Below, one piece after another: positions 34,155 to 45,376 of a stretch of 64,000 bases of DNA. Position numbers and translations under genes: made by a program. Below the pieces are notes generated by a model. That model did no database searches. It saw nothing but the letters and a program-made list of their open reading frames with translations, and was not told where the DNA came from. Source of the DNA: Zanthoxylum bungeanum (lineage: Eukaryota; Streptophyta; Magnoliopsida; Sapindales; Rutaceae); contig SKCR01023431.1 of the NCBI GenBank assembly GCA_019454045.1, positions 186,001 to 250,000 on the forward strand. Direction: 5' to 3'. The stretch's first letter is position 1. The number at the start of each line of letters is the position of its first letter.

Positions 34155-35033
34155 CTGAACTGAGTCTGTCTTATCATATTCATGCATAATTGCCTCTTGG
34201 TTGATCTTTCTTGTGTTATATAGCCAACCGTATTATTTGTATCCCTGCATTTATCCATTCTATGTGTTCTCGGGATGTATTCAAGCATGATTAGGCTGTT
34301 AGCATGTTATTTGGTTAATAGGTTCATGAGATAGTACTCAAGCATGATTAGGTTGTTCTTAATTTTCCATATTATAGGATTGAAATATGTTCATGAGATT
34401 GCCATATGATGTTGCATGTTGTGATGAACTTGTTGATACATGTATATGAATCTAGAAGTATGATACTCTTGGAAATAAGTGTTACTTAAGCTTGAGTAGA
34501 TTATTACATAATCCTTTTATTACAAGTGACGTAAGTAAGGGACCATTCCGAACCCAATGGTTTGAGGTCTTCCCTTGCGAGGGCTGAGTGCGGCCTTAAA
34601 TCTTTGTCCCGGTTCACATCGGGTGGCGACTCCATGTTATTTCGTACTTCCCAACTAGTGCCGCGAGCCTAGGAACGGCGTCGTCCAGGTTCTGTTGTCT
34701 ACAAGTGTGTTCGCGTTCATGTAGCGTTCGTAAACGCGTTCGAACGGAAATGAAATAGAATGCTCACGTTCGAGTAGCGTTCGTAAATGCGTTCGAACGG
34801 AAATGAAATAGAATGCTCACGTTCGTATGGCGTTTGTTAACGCGTTCGAACGGAAATGAGACAGAATGCTCACGTTCGTATGGCGTTTGTTAACGCGTTC
34901 GAACGGAAATGAGACCTGACACATGATAAGGCAAAAACACATGCGCGTTCGAGTTGCGTTCGTAAACACGTTCGAACGGGAACGGACCTGATGCATGAAA
35001 TGGGACGCAATACATAAACACAAAATAAAAGGG

Positions 35034-35124
35034 GCGCGGCGAAGTACTGCCGTAAAGGTGACCTTTTGGGGCTCTTGATCTCTCAAAGAGAGGACCTTTA
35101 GACCAACATACTAAGCCCATACGC
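35034..35124 (-). other. Module 2, type X, A 5' LTR
   Basis: 91 nt, closed by GCGT/GCGC, with AAAGGT pairing and the CTCTC-TTT-GAGAG hairpin. Confidence 0.5.
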
Positions 35125-35217
35125 ATCACATCACACATACAAGAATAGAACCAATCATATCAACCAAGTATGCCCGATTGAACACATCTTACATCCAATC
35201 TGAACACACATCAACCG

Positions 35218-35296
35218 GCGCGGCAAAGCATCGTGGTAACGGGTTTTAACCCCTCCCCATAAGGGATCTTTCATTCCACTTACTAAGCCCATGCGC
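35218..35296 (-). other. Module 2, type Y, A 5' LTR
   Basis: 79 nt, the same length as 22450-22528. Hairpins CCC-TTAT-GGG and GGG-TTAAAA-CCC; the second differs from B only where pairing is kept or in the loop. Confidence 0.5.
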
Positions 35297-35390
35297 TTAA
35301 TTGAACCAAACATAAAAGATAAACTCAATAACATCAAACTAAGTATGCCCGATTGAACGTATCTCGCATCCAACCGAACACACATCAACC

Positions 35391-35482
35391 GGCGCGGTGA
35401 AGTAGTGTCACAAATGTGGCCTTTTCGGCTCTTTGTCTCCCAAATGGAGGACCTTTGGACTAACTCACTAAGCCCATGCGCC
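35391..35482 (-). other. Module 2, type Z, A 5' LTR
   Basis: 92 nt, counterpart of 11837-11930, closed by GGCGC/GCGCC with the GCC-GAAAA-GGC hairpin. Confidence 0.5.
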
Positions 35483-35582
35483 TGGTTGAATCATGCATAA
35501 CTAACGACATATTGAATTCAAGTAAAGCAAACTAAATAAGCAAAAGCAACACAACAAAAGAAAGATGGTGCCGTTTACCCAA

Positions 35583-35678
35583 GCGGTACGTGGAGTTGTG
35601 GCCCGAGTACAGATCATATTACCGTTCATTCGGAATCGGCTATGAAATTTATGTCCGGGTTTCCATCCGATATACCGC
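35583..35678 (-). other. Module 1, second copy in A 5' LTR
   Basis: 96 nt, counterpart of 12031-12126, with helix arms CCCG/CGGG and TCATA/TATGA. Confidence 0.6.
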
Positions 35679-37149
35679 GAGAGTTGACACATCTCTCATT
35701 CATCCAATACCCACAACATACATCATACACACAACGGATACCACAAATACAGAAAATATAATCAAAATAAATGACCAGAAAATAAAATGAGAATAAGTGT
35801 GAAAGATACCCTCAGGTCTAACCTTTTAAGCCGTCTCTCGGACTCGCGTTCCACGGAAATCGAAAGGGGGTAAAGCTCCGCAACTTTTCTGGTCCACTGG
35901 TTCAACGTCCTAGCTCACTGCTTCGCTGTTTTGCTTACGGTTCGAACTCCGTTCTGCTCCTATTCGGCTTCTGTCTTGCTGCTCACTGCACGGGCCACCT
36001 GTTTTAACGTTTTCAATAAACTATTCCAAGTTTGTGTGGGTTCTTAGTGCAATTATATGTGATTATTTTTAAGATTATCTATGTAGTTTTTATGTAAGGT
36101 GTAAGTGAAGAGAATAGAAGAGATGAAGTCCAGTCGAATGAGCAATTTGCCCGCGACGACGTGGTCACGAAGTTACTATTTTTTTTTGGGATTTTGGGGA
36201 CTGCCGTTAACGTGATTTTGTTGCTGTTTGGGCGTGTAATACGGTGTGGTTTTTTGTGGTAATTTTCGGTGGTGGAGGGCTGCTGTATAGGTGGCTGTTT
36301 CGGTGATGTGTGGGGGGTTTACGGAAGTGGTTTTCGGCTATGGAGGAGATGGTTGGGGGCTCTTTTGTTCTCTTTTTTCGTGTATGTGTCAAGTGTGTTT
36401 TTCTTTTGTTTAGTCTTGGGTGTGTAGAGAGAGTCTAGAGAGATTTCGAGAGAGTTTGGGTGTGAATTATCTGTGTCAATGAGAGGATGGCTTTGGTTAG
36501 GGGTTGTTTATATAGAGAAGGGTTAGGGTTGACAAGGGAAGGGATTTTGGGCATTTAATTAGGATATGATTTAGTTTTAAACAAGGAAATCAAAGGATTG
36601 AGGGGGGACAAAATATTTTATTTTAGGAAGTCAACTAATTTAACTTGGTGTATATCTTATTAGATTAGGAAGTCAAATATATGATTGGCTTTAATTGGTT
36701 AAGATTGATTTTAATTAGGCAAATCTTATTTTTAGTTTTAGTATATAATATATTTGATTCATTTATATTAGGCATGATTTTATTTTATGTTTTATTTAAT
36801 TGGTAAATGATTTAAATATTTTATTTAATGTTTAATATTTATTTATTTAATTTGGGATGTGTGTTTTATGGGCTTTGGGGAGCTAAATGGGCTGGGTGTG
36901 AGGCTAGCAGCAAAACCAAAATTACCGACACCGTTCGAACGCTTCCTCGAACGCGACACGAACACCCGCAATCTGTTTCCCGTTCGAACGAAGTAACGAA
37001 CGCAGCACCAACGAAGACAGTGAGCTTGTTTATTCTGAACTTCCCCTTCCGATATCCGTTTCCCGCGGCTTTCGTGACTCAAAAGGTAGTGCCTCCAAAT
37101 GAGGCTCATCTTCGGGTTTCACATGCGAAAATGCAATGCCTACACTGAG

Positions 37150-38441
37150 TATCCACATACCTTAAGGCTAAAGGCAAGAAAACCATTACATCCTCCCTTA
37201 GTGAGTCAGAAAGTGGCTATGCTTCTAATGAGTCTCCTATAGACAAGAGTAATTTTATGGCCTTTACTATCAGTGTGTGGTGAGAGAGAGGTTATTGTTA
37301 TGCTGATACTGATTCAGAATTCTCTCACGATAAGTCTGTTGATGAGGATAGTCTTCAGATAGCTTATGTTGAATTGTTTAATGAGAGTTTAGTTATTAAG
37401 AAGTCTAATAAAGAGGTCAATAAGAGGCTAAAATTAGTAGAGCTAGAAAAGAATGAAGCTCAAGCCAAATTTGAGCAAAACCTCTTGATGGTAGATGACC
37501 TGGAGAAGAGGAATATAGGCCTAGTTGATAGGGTCCAAACTTTAGAAGCCTATCTTGAAAATGCTAGAACTCAGTTGTCAGTATTTTCCGTTGGGAATAA
37601 CAAACTAGACCGCATGCTAGGTATTAGTGTTGAGCCTAATTGCAACAAGGAGTCATCGTCTAGAGTTGTGCCTAACCCTCCTAAACATGACTTGGGTAAG
37701 AAGTATGTTGAGTGTAGTCATGTGATTCCTCATTTTGTTCCTCGACATGTGACCCAACCTCGATCTAGAGGTGTTGTGGGTAAACCCCGCTCTCATCCGA
37801 GGTTTTTGCCTGTGTTAGGGATGGCAAAAAAGCCCCGTCCCGGCCCGAGCGAGCTTTCGCCCGGGCCGGGCCTCAAAATCTAGGCCCGGCTCGGGCCCAG
37901 GCCCGGGCCGGGCTCACCCAAAAAAGCCCGGGCCCGGCCCGGGCTTAAAATAAATAAATAAATTTTTTTATTTATAAAATATATATATTTTTATAATAAA
38001 TTTTTTATTTTTATAATTTTTTTTTAATAAAAAATCGGGCCCTGGCCAAGCCCGGCCCGATGAAAGCCCGGGCCGAATTTTTTTACCGGGCTCGGGCCGG
38101 GCTTACCAAAGCCCGGACCGTTGCCATGCTTATCCTGTGTGCCATCATTGTGGCAAGACATGACACATTAGGCCTAAGTGCAGCATGTTGCACAAACATA
38201 AGAAAATGCCTAAGATTGTGTCACCTAGATTTGACTCCTCAAGTCTAGTGTCTTAGGTTTTTACACTAACCAAATAAGCTAAATTCCTTAGTGAGAAACT
38301 TGTTGTCTTGACTAAGAACTCTCAAGTGGAAAAGATTCCTAAGAAAATTTGGGTGAGGAAGCAAGATGTCTTCCAATATACTTCTGAATGTCTTGATCCT
38401 GACAGGCATGATAAGAGTGCATGTCAGTATAACTCTTTGTA
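37150..38441 (+). pseudogene. D gag, C-terminal piece
   Basis: Continues gag after the A insertion. One frame reads TITSSLSESESGYASNESPI and DKSNFMAFTISV, another SDSEFSHDKS-like acidic sequence, then a long open frame (37374 on) with LKLVELEKNEAQAKFEQNLL, NIGLVDRVQTLEAYLENA and MLGI, a coiled-coil segment typical of this gag. A hAT MITE interrupts it at 37816-38132. The second knuckle CHHCGKT-HIRPKC resumes at about 38140, with TGA where Gly is expected. It ends WVRKQDVFQYTSECLDPDRH and a TAG near 38441. Frameshifts near 37175 and stops make it a pseudogene. Confidence 0.75.
37816..38132. mobile_element. hAT MITE in D gag
   Basis: 317 bp, starting TAGGGATGGCAA and ending TTGCCATGCTTA, with an 8-bp TSD GCCTGTGT / TCCTGTGT (7 of 8 match). 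The ends are GC-rich CCCGGGC repeats around an AT-rich core. It has no coding capacity. The gag frame resumes after it. Confidence 0.82.
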
Positions 38442-40083
38442 GAAGTTTCATTTATTTTTCAATTGCATGTGTGTGTGCGTGTGTTTTATGTTTTTGCATG
38501 TTTATTTTCTTTTCACTGCATATGGGTGTGTGTTTTTATTTTTAATTATATATTTCTTGGTATATATGATGGAAACCCGGACATAAATTTCATAGTTGAT
38601 TCTGAATGGACGGTAGTATGATATGTACTCGGGATACAACTCCACGTACCATTGGATTTTGACAAGCCATGTTGTGTCTTTATATTTTTTTATGCGTGTT
38701 AAAATTAAAAAATCAAAAAAAATATATAAATTGAAAAAGATCAAAATATTTTTGTGACTTGTTCAAGCATGAAAAGCATGTGCATGTGATCCTGGTATGT
38801 AAGATATATGGTTATGCATGTATAATATGCTTTTATTTTTCTTGATGCTCTATATGCATGAGTATGTGTGGAAAAAACTCTTGGTATATCTTGTGCTTGC
38901 ACCTCACATACACTGTTTTATTTTGTCAAGGCTTGGTCGTATGTATGAGTTTTTGGACTAACAATCTAATTTCTATCATATTTTATTCACTAAATAATGT
39001 CACTTTTGACTAGATGATCTTGTTATCCCATTGTAAAAGCAAAAAGAAATAAAATAACAAAAAAAAAGGAAATTTTCATGAGACTCAAGTGCAAAAGAGC
39101 CAATTGGGCCAAATTCAAAAGATAATGGCAAAAGCCATTCACTCGAAAGAGTCGTTATTTATGAGCTCATGATAGTTATGGGGAAAATAACATAGCATGC
39201 AACCAATGTTGCTTATTTTCATATCCTAGTGGTGTTGGGTTTGAAAATCTATTTTGTGGACTTGGTTTGTTAAGAAATGGATTTATTTGGTTGTGTCCAT
39301 CTCATAAAATAAGGTCTTAATCTTAATTCGTTGTGCACTTATCCTTTTCACGCAAGTGCTTGTTATGATTTGGTGTTTATGTCATATGCATAAGTGTTGT
39401 ATTTAGCCAAATTTAAAGTGATGCATATTATTTCATGTCATAAATAGCTGAATACTGACTGGGTATCATTGTATTTACTTGAATTGCTGTTTTAGTCAAT
39501 TTTTGATAAAATCTTATTTACCTCATTGTGTGCTTATGTATGCTCATTGTCATTGCATATCATTTGTTTTGCATATCTATGAGTGTTTACTTCCCGTATG
39601 ATCTTAAGCTAACTATGTGGGTCTGTTAGTGAGGGTGAGTAAGTTTTGTTTGCTTATACTTTTGCATGAGTTATCTCCTGTTGTTTCTTCTGGTACTTTC
39701 TTCATTTGTCATTTTGTGACAAAAGAGGGGAGTAGATTAAGGGGGAGTAGTAGCGTAGAATATCCATTTGATATCTCCGTTTTAAGGAGAGTTAAGATTA
39801 AGGGGGAGAATGATATCTACTTGTACATGCATGAGTTTTATACTTGCTTAATTTAATTCTTGATAATCTCAATGCTTTTCAGTGTTGTTTGTGGATGTTT
39901 CCGGTAAGCAGGTTGTTGCTGAGGTGGCATAATTTTGAAGACTACTTGGTTAGGTGTTAGATCGAGTCTTAATGTAATAAGTCATTGTCGTGATGATTGG
40001 CAGTTGGCTATTTTCTTTTTGGGTCTATTACCGTAGTCTTTGTATTAAGTAGGATTTTATCACAGAATGCCAAAAGGAGAGAT
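38442..40083 (+). other. 3' noncoding region of element D
   Basis: Follows gag where pol should be. It contains one copy of module 1 near its start, then AT-rich sequence, then several polypurine tracts: ATTAAGGGGGAGTAG (about 39737), ATTAAGGGGGAGAAT (about 39795) and CCAAAAGGAGAGAT (to 40083). Repeated internal tracts are characteristic of Sireviruses. Confidence 0.65.
38558..38651 (+). other. Candidate structured RNA module 1 in Copia relic D
   Basis: 94 nt on the sense strand, closed by TGGTA/TACCA. It keeps TGGA/TCCA, CCCG/CGGG, TCATA/TATGA and a tip TCT-GAAT-GGA where a G-T pair replaces G-C. Clearly homologous to the A and B LTR copies although D is a Copia element. Confidence 0.65.
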
Positions 40084-40206
40084 TGTGAGTTCCATTTTTA
40101 TTGGCAATGTCCGTGACAACACAAGTTCAATTGAGTTGTAATAAGTCTTTAAGAACTTGGAGCACTTGGACTGATTTTTGGCAAAGTTGAAGCATTTTTG
40201 TTAATA

Positions 40207-40440
40207 CTGCGTTCATTGCAGCGTTCGAACATGTCGCGTTAGTGGCACGTTCTCCATTGGGTTCGAACAAAATATTTCAGAGAGCAAACGTTCGTGGTAC
40301 GTTCGAGGAAGCGTTCGATCGAAACATTCCAGAGAGCAAGCGTTCGTGGTGCGTTCGAATGAGTCTTTCCAGTGGGCACGCATTCGTGGTGCGTTCGAGT
40401 AATTTCGAACGCGACTGCGATCTGAACGCGTTTTTCAGCT
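40207..40440 (-). repeat. CGTTCGAACG-type array in D LTR
   Basis: Four to five diverged units in reverse orientation, directly upstream of the TATA box. On the minus strand they read GTTCGAACGC, ACGAACG and a TCTCTGGAAT spacer, as in Copia E. Confidence 0.75.
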
Positions 40441-40475
40441 TTTTACTTTGAAAAATCTTAAATCTTCACCCTACC

Positions 40476-40483
40476 TATAAATA
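40476..40483 (+). promoter_or_regulatory. TATA box of D LTR
   Basis: TATAAATA, about 40 bp after the palindrome array. Its place suggests that the array occupies the U3 enhancer region. Confidence 0.6.
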
Positions 40484-41112
40484 GAACATGTAGCCACCAT
40501 CCCCAAGTGTTGAAACACAAATCCTTTTGAGCCAAAATCCTTCCAAGCTTTCAACCTTATTTGATTCCACCATTGAAGACTTCCTTCATTTCTTGTCTTC
40601 TTTGTTAATGGTGAGAATCTCTCTTTGATAAACCTTTAACACAACCTTACCTAAAATTTCTAATCCTTCAGAGTTCTTTAGGAGAATGTTTGGTAGTCGG
40701 AGTTCCGACATTTAGAGTTGCAGAGACAATCTGCTCAGAGACTTTAGAGGTTCTTAAGAAACCGTGGGTTACGGGCTTGAGGAGTTCATTGAGTTCTTTT
40801 AGTCTAGAGGTACTTGAGTCGGTGGAGTCGCCATCATATGTCTTGACCATCGCTGTAAGTTTTTCTCTATATAGTGGATTGAGCTGGTAGCCGAGATACC
40901 CGAAGTGATTTTTTACTCGCACGAGTTTTTCACTTCGTCACCAAAATTATTGTGTTAATTTTGTGTGATTGATTTATTTTCCGCACTATATTTTATTTGT
41001 TGGATATTGTGGCTGCTTATTAGAAATTCATAGGATCAATAATTAAGACTTATTTTGATTATTGTGTGTAATTCCGCATAAGGTCAGAACTTAGGATAAA
41101 CTCGAACTTTCA

Positions 41113-41640
41113 AATATCATATCCTAAATGTAATCTATACTATATAATTAGTTATTCTCTCTTACAAACGCTTTCATTTTATAAAAATACGAATTTGAGC
41201 CTAATAAAATAGTGTCATATAATTAAAAAGTAGACGTATGCACTTGGGAATTGCAACACATTTTGATTCCATAACTTGTCACTTTTCAATTATGCAATAC
41301 ATTTTTATTTTTATATAGAACTGCACATGCACCCACCTTTTTTTTTTGTATGAGAAGGAAAAGCTAAAAATAACAAGTAATGATCTTTCATTAATATAAG
41401 CTAAAGTTATAAAAACTTATTGTGACATGTAATAGCATGTGAAGCATATGTGCTGTCCATTAATTGATGTGTTCATTATCACATTATAACAAGCTAACAT
41501 GTGATGATCTTGTTATCAAATTATAACAACTAGGGAGGGAATCCAAAGTACAAAAAACCCACACTAGTATCTCATATTATCAATCTCGTCGGATAAATAG
41601 ACCACAATATTTTTATAGTATAATAATACATTATGCATAC
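41113..41640. other. Intergenic, AT-rich
   Basis: No gene, terminal repeat or RNA recognised. Confidence 0.4.
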
Positions 41641-41937
41641 CCCATCGGTTGCAAGCGCGAATGTGTCACTTGCATTGAATTATCCTCCCAGCCTACCTGC
41701 AAAAACAATCAAGAAGAATGTAAACAACTCGTTTTTGTTTCGAGTGATAGAAACAGTCTCTTTATTTAAAAAAAAAAAATGAATAAGGTAAAGCTGTCCA
41801 TACCTTCCTAATCTTTTTTTTTTTTGCTGGAACCAAGCTTTCATCATCAGAATGGTAACTAATACAGCCCTTGAGTCGCCAACATATATAGCTACAGTTA
41901 TGATTCCTTCTTGATTATCTCTATTTTGAAATTTCAT
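41640..41937 (-). pseudogene. PP2C-like phosphatase gene fragment
   Basis: Read on the minus strand, one piece has IITVAIYVGDSRAVLVT, matching the conserved VGDSRAVL block of PP2C protein phosphatases, followed after a frame change by SDDESLVPA. Nearer 41650-41690, after an AG acceptor-like TTTTTGCAG, another piece reads SDTFALATDG, like the FxxLATDG block of the same family. A stop precedes that block and the order and spacing are shortened. Two short motifs are thin evidence; it is at best a decayed remnant. Confidence 0.4.
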
Positions 41938-42397
41938 CTAGAAATTTCTTCTAGATTTAGTGGTAACATTTATATTTCTAATTTTTGGTGCTCTAGTTGA
42001 CATGCATAGTTAAAAAGGGTATTTAACTTTATTATTTCTTTTAAGCTTATCCAGTTTTTTCATAATTTTATAACATGCTTGATTTTTATACTTAATATTT
42101 TCTTGATTAAGGTTGTCTTGAATTTTTAACTGCTCTAAATATTCATCTTTCTGTACATGACCATTATTATTTTCTTTTGAAGACGTTCTGTGGAAATAAG
42201 GGTTTTCAAATTTTTGGCCACATCTATTTATATATTCTTTAGTTTTAGACGTTCTTTTACTAGTCCAGTTTGAAATTACTATTTTACTCTTACTATCTTC
42301 CATTGCCCACGCACTCTGATGATCTGAAGGACTTCAGAATTTGGGTTTTAGTAAAACAGCAAGCAGTGACCTACGAATAGCAATAGAACAGCGAATT
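41938..42397. other. Unassigned; one 97-codon open frame on minus
   Basis: An open frame at 42010-42303 on the minus strand encodes a Lys- and Asn-rich protein (start MEDSKSKIVISNWTSKRTSK). I recognise no domain, and low complexity in AT-rich DNA makes it doubtful. Confidence 0.25.
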
Positions 42398-42402
42398 CAA
42401 TG

Positions 42403-42659
42403 TGTTAGATAATGAAAGAAAGTATTGAATTCATTCTATATTAATTTACAATGGTAGAGGTCTTTTATATTGGCTACATAGAAAACCAAAATAGAAAATG
42501 AATCATATAGTAATGAACAATAATAATGAATATAGGAAATCTGCATCTAATAAGGAAATATAATAAAATCACGAATCCTAAAGGTACTAGGAATTCTATT
42601 TTGGATATTGATTCCATAATATAGATTTCCATAATAATAATCCTTAACATTCCTTAATA
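42403..42659 (-). repeat. Left LTR of the TRIM
   Basis: TGTTAGATAATG to CCTTAATA; the expected terminal CA is mutated to TA. Confidence 0.88.
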
Positions 42660-42705
42660 CCCCCCTCCCCCCCTCAAACTCAAGCTGGTGACGAAGGAAC
42701 AGGCT

Positions 42706-43415
42706 CACTACAACAAAATTGACTTTTAGTGGCGAAAATTTTCGCTACTAAAAGCTAAAATTTCGACACTGATTCGCCACTAAAAATGCGACACAAAATG
42801 TTTTAGTGGCGAAATTATATTTCGCCACTAAAAGTCCACATTTAGTGGAATGGGAAGAGTTTTTTGAGTTGTTCTTTCAAGAATGAGTGCTTGAAACATA
42901 GCTAGCCCTTCTTAAGGCAAGAGTGCTTGAAGAGAGAGCTAGAATTGCTATTCTAAAAAACCTCTTAGAGCATTTCGCCACTGAAAGTAGACATTAGTGG
43001 CGAAAAATTTAGATTTTTAGTCTATTTTTAGTGGCGAAGGCGAAAATTAAGACTTTTAGTGGCGAAAATATTAAATGCTGAGAGGTTCATTGATTTTGGG
43101 CAATCTGAAAGTTAGGGTTTCATTGAATGAAATTGGGAAAAAAATGTGTATGAGTTAAATTGATGGAAGAGTTGAAGTAGAAAATGAGGGGGCAAAGGGA
43201 TTTTCGAAGAAGTGAAGGATTTTGGGATTTTGGTGGTTTGTTTCATGTTATTATTTTGTAAATGAAAAAATATTTTGGGAGTTGTAGAATAGAAGAACGC
43301 GGAGGCAAATGAGGGCGCCAAAATTTTTCTCAGTTAGTGGGGAGAATATTTCCCCACTAAAACTTAATATTTCGCCACTAAATTTTCGCCACTAAAAATG
43401 TTATTTCTTGTAGTG
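42706..43415. mobile_element. CACTA-type MITE inside the TRIM
   Basis: 710 bp, from CACTACAACAAAATTG to TTCTTGTAGTG with TSD GCT on both sides (42703-42705 and 43416-43418). Subterminal repeats AGTGGCGAAA and TTTCGCCACTAAAA differ from the GCGTCGAAA repeats of the larger CACTA elements, so it belongs to another CACTA family. Noncoding. Confidence 0.9.
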
Positions 43416-43496
43416 GCTTGAGGTTGTATCTTGAAATCGGAGAGCGGAGTCCTGGAAATCTTGAAACTTGGAGGCTGGAAACTTTGAGATAATTGA

Positions 43497-43830
43497 TGAC
43501 CTTTAACCTACGAAGCCCGAAGTAGGAGCCGAAGACCAAAAGGGTGTCGAAGCCTGAGAGCTTTAACCTACGAAGCCTGAGAGCTTTAACCTACAAAGCC
43601 TGAAGGGGAGAGCCGAAGCCCAAGAGGATGTCGAAGCCTGAGAGCTTTAACCTACGGCCCGAAGGGGGAGCCGAAGCCCAAAAGGATGTCGAAGCCTGAG
43701 AACTTTAACCTACGAAGCCCGAAGGGGGAGCCGAAGCCCAAGAGGATGTCGAAGCCTAAGAGCTTTAACCTACGAAGCCCGAATAGGGAGCCGAAGCCCA
43801 AGAGGATGCCAAAGCCTGAGAACCAAAGCC
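43497..43830. repeat. Tandem array in TRIM internal region
   Basis: Five imperfect units of about 60 bp with GAGCTTTAACCTACGAAGCC, GGGGGAGCCGAAGCCC and AAGAGGATGTCGAAGCC. Frames on both strands stay open because of the repeat. Confidence 0.85.
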
Positions 43831-44162
43831 CGAGAGAACTGAAGCCAAAGAGGGAACGAAATCCCGACAGAGAGCCGAAGCCCTATAGAGATCCGAAACC
43901 CGAGAGGGAGCGAAATTCCGACAGATTGTTGAAGCCTGAGAGAGAGCCGAAACCTGAGAATGAGCGAAATCCCGAAAGGAGCACGAAAATCTGAAAGAGA
44001 GTCGGCGCAGAGCACACTTGTGAATGAGTGCGCATGACGAGTGAAGCACTCATGAAGGGGTGGCGCGTGAGGTTCACTTGCCGACAGTGGCCGTGATCCC
44101 CACACGCCGATGAGAACAGAGAGAGTGAAAGTAGATAAGTCAGAACTTGATGTCTGATACCA

Positions 44163-44419
44163 TGTTAGATAATGAAAGAAAGTCTTGAATTCACTCTATA
44201 TGAATTTACAATGGTATGGGCCTTTTATATAGGCTGCATAGAAAACCAAAATAGAAAATGAATCATATAGTAATGAACAATAATAATGAATATAGGAAAT
44301 TTGCATCTAATAGGAAAATATAATAAAATCACGAATCCTAAAGGTAATATGAATTCTATTTTGGATATTGATTCCATAATATAGATTTCCATAATAATAA
44401 TCATTAACATTCCTTAACA
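44163..44419 (-). repeat. Right LTR of the TRIM
   Basis: TGTTAGATAATG to CCTTAACA, preceded on the left by the primer site complement. Confidence 0.9.
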
Positions 44420-44424
44420 CAATG

Positions 44425-45376
<952 letters not shown>

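Larger units (their letters stand above)
21197..34703 (+). mobile_element. Non-autonomous Tat/Ogre-type element B
   Basis: TSD AGTGT at 21192-21196 and 34704-34708. LTRs are 21197-23592 and 32306-34703 (about 2.4 kb) and nearly identical by eye. The primer site TGGCGACTCCACTGGGG and polypurine tract are the same as in A, and the leader is homologous, so B is a relative of A. Gag and pol are absent: the leader (to about 24790) passes directly into the 3' repeat region. It carries nested element C. It inserted into the upstream LTR of A, in the opposite orientation. Confidence 0.95.
32306..34703 (+). repeat. 3' LTR of element B
   Basis: 2398 bp, closely matching the 5' LTR; I see roughly a dozen small differences by eye. 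It contains module 1 (33368-33462), module 2 type Y (from about 33563) and type X (from about 33740), and palindrome arrays at about 32447-32523 and 33884-34154. Confidence 0.95.
10466..37144 (-). mobile_element. Tat/Ogre-type Gypsy element A, minus strand, RT-deleted
   Basis: Ends TGTAGG and CCTACA with TSD CTGAG at 10461-10465 and 37145-37149. Removing nested element B and its TSD copy leaves about 13.2 kb. The downstream LTR is 10466-13505. The upstream LTR is 20514-21196 plus 34709-37144. The primer site lies at 20494-20510 and the polypurine tract at 13506-13520. Coding order on the minus strand is gag, protease, RNase H, a second (archaeal-type) RNase H, integrase. Dual RNase H, long LTRs and a repeat-rich 3' region point to the Tat/Ogre group. 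The reverse transcriptase core is missing. Confidence 0.92.
34709..37144 (-). repeat. Upstream (5') LTR of element A, right part
   Basis: Continues the LTR interrupted by B, ending CCTACA at 37144. With 20514-21196 it totals about 3.12 kb. Against the other LTR it carries an extra segment of about 80 bp at 36095-36176. Palindrome units lie at 34709-34982 and 36931-37015. Confidence 0.92.
10133..41112 (+). mobile_element. Sirevirus-like Copia relic D (outermost of the nest)
   Basis: Two gag pieces, 10133-10465 and 37150-38441, join when insertion A and one TSD copy are removed. Downstream are repeated polypurine tracts (about 39735-39750, 39793-39808 and 40069-40083), a hallmark of Sireviruses, then an LTR from 40084. 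Protease, integrase, reverse transcriptase and RNase H are all absent, so gag runs almost directly into the 3' noncoding region. The 5' LTR and the start of gag are missing on the left. The right end is estimated; no TSD could be found. Confidence 0.7.
40084..41112 (+). repeat. Presumed 3' LTR of element D
   Basis: Starts TGTGAGTTCC directly after the polypurine tract, as in Sireviruses. A TATAAATA box is at 40476-40483. The end is uncertain; I place it at TTTCA near 41112. The matching 5' LTR is not in the window. Confidence 0.6.
42403..44419 (-). mobile_element. TRIM-like LTR element, noncoding
   Basis: LTRs 42403-42659 and 44163-44419 (257 bp each, about 94% identical by eye). TSD CAATG at 42398-42402 and 44420-44424. 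Orientation is minus: a pyrimidine run CCCCCCTCCCCCC just after the left LTR is the polypurine tract complement, and TCTGATACCA at 44153-44162 is the complement of a TGGTATCAGA initiator-Met primer site. No gag or pol. Without the nested MITE it is about 1.3 kb, which fits a TRIM. Confidence 0.9.

Noticed and set aside
43686..44105. A Lys/Pro-rich repeat protein and its antisense frames
   Set aside because: By-product of the 60-bp GAAGCC array within a noncoding TRIM.
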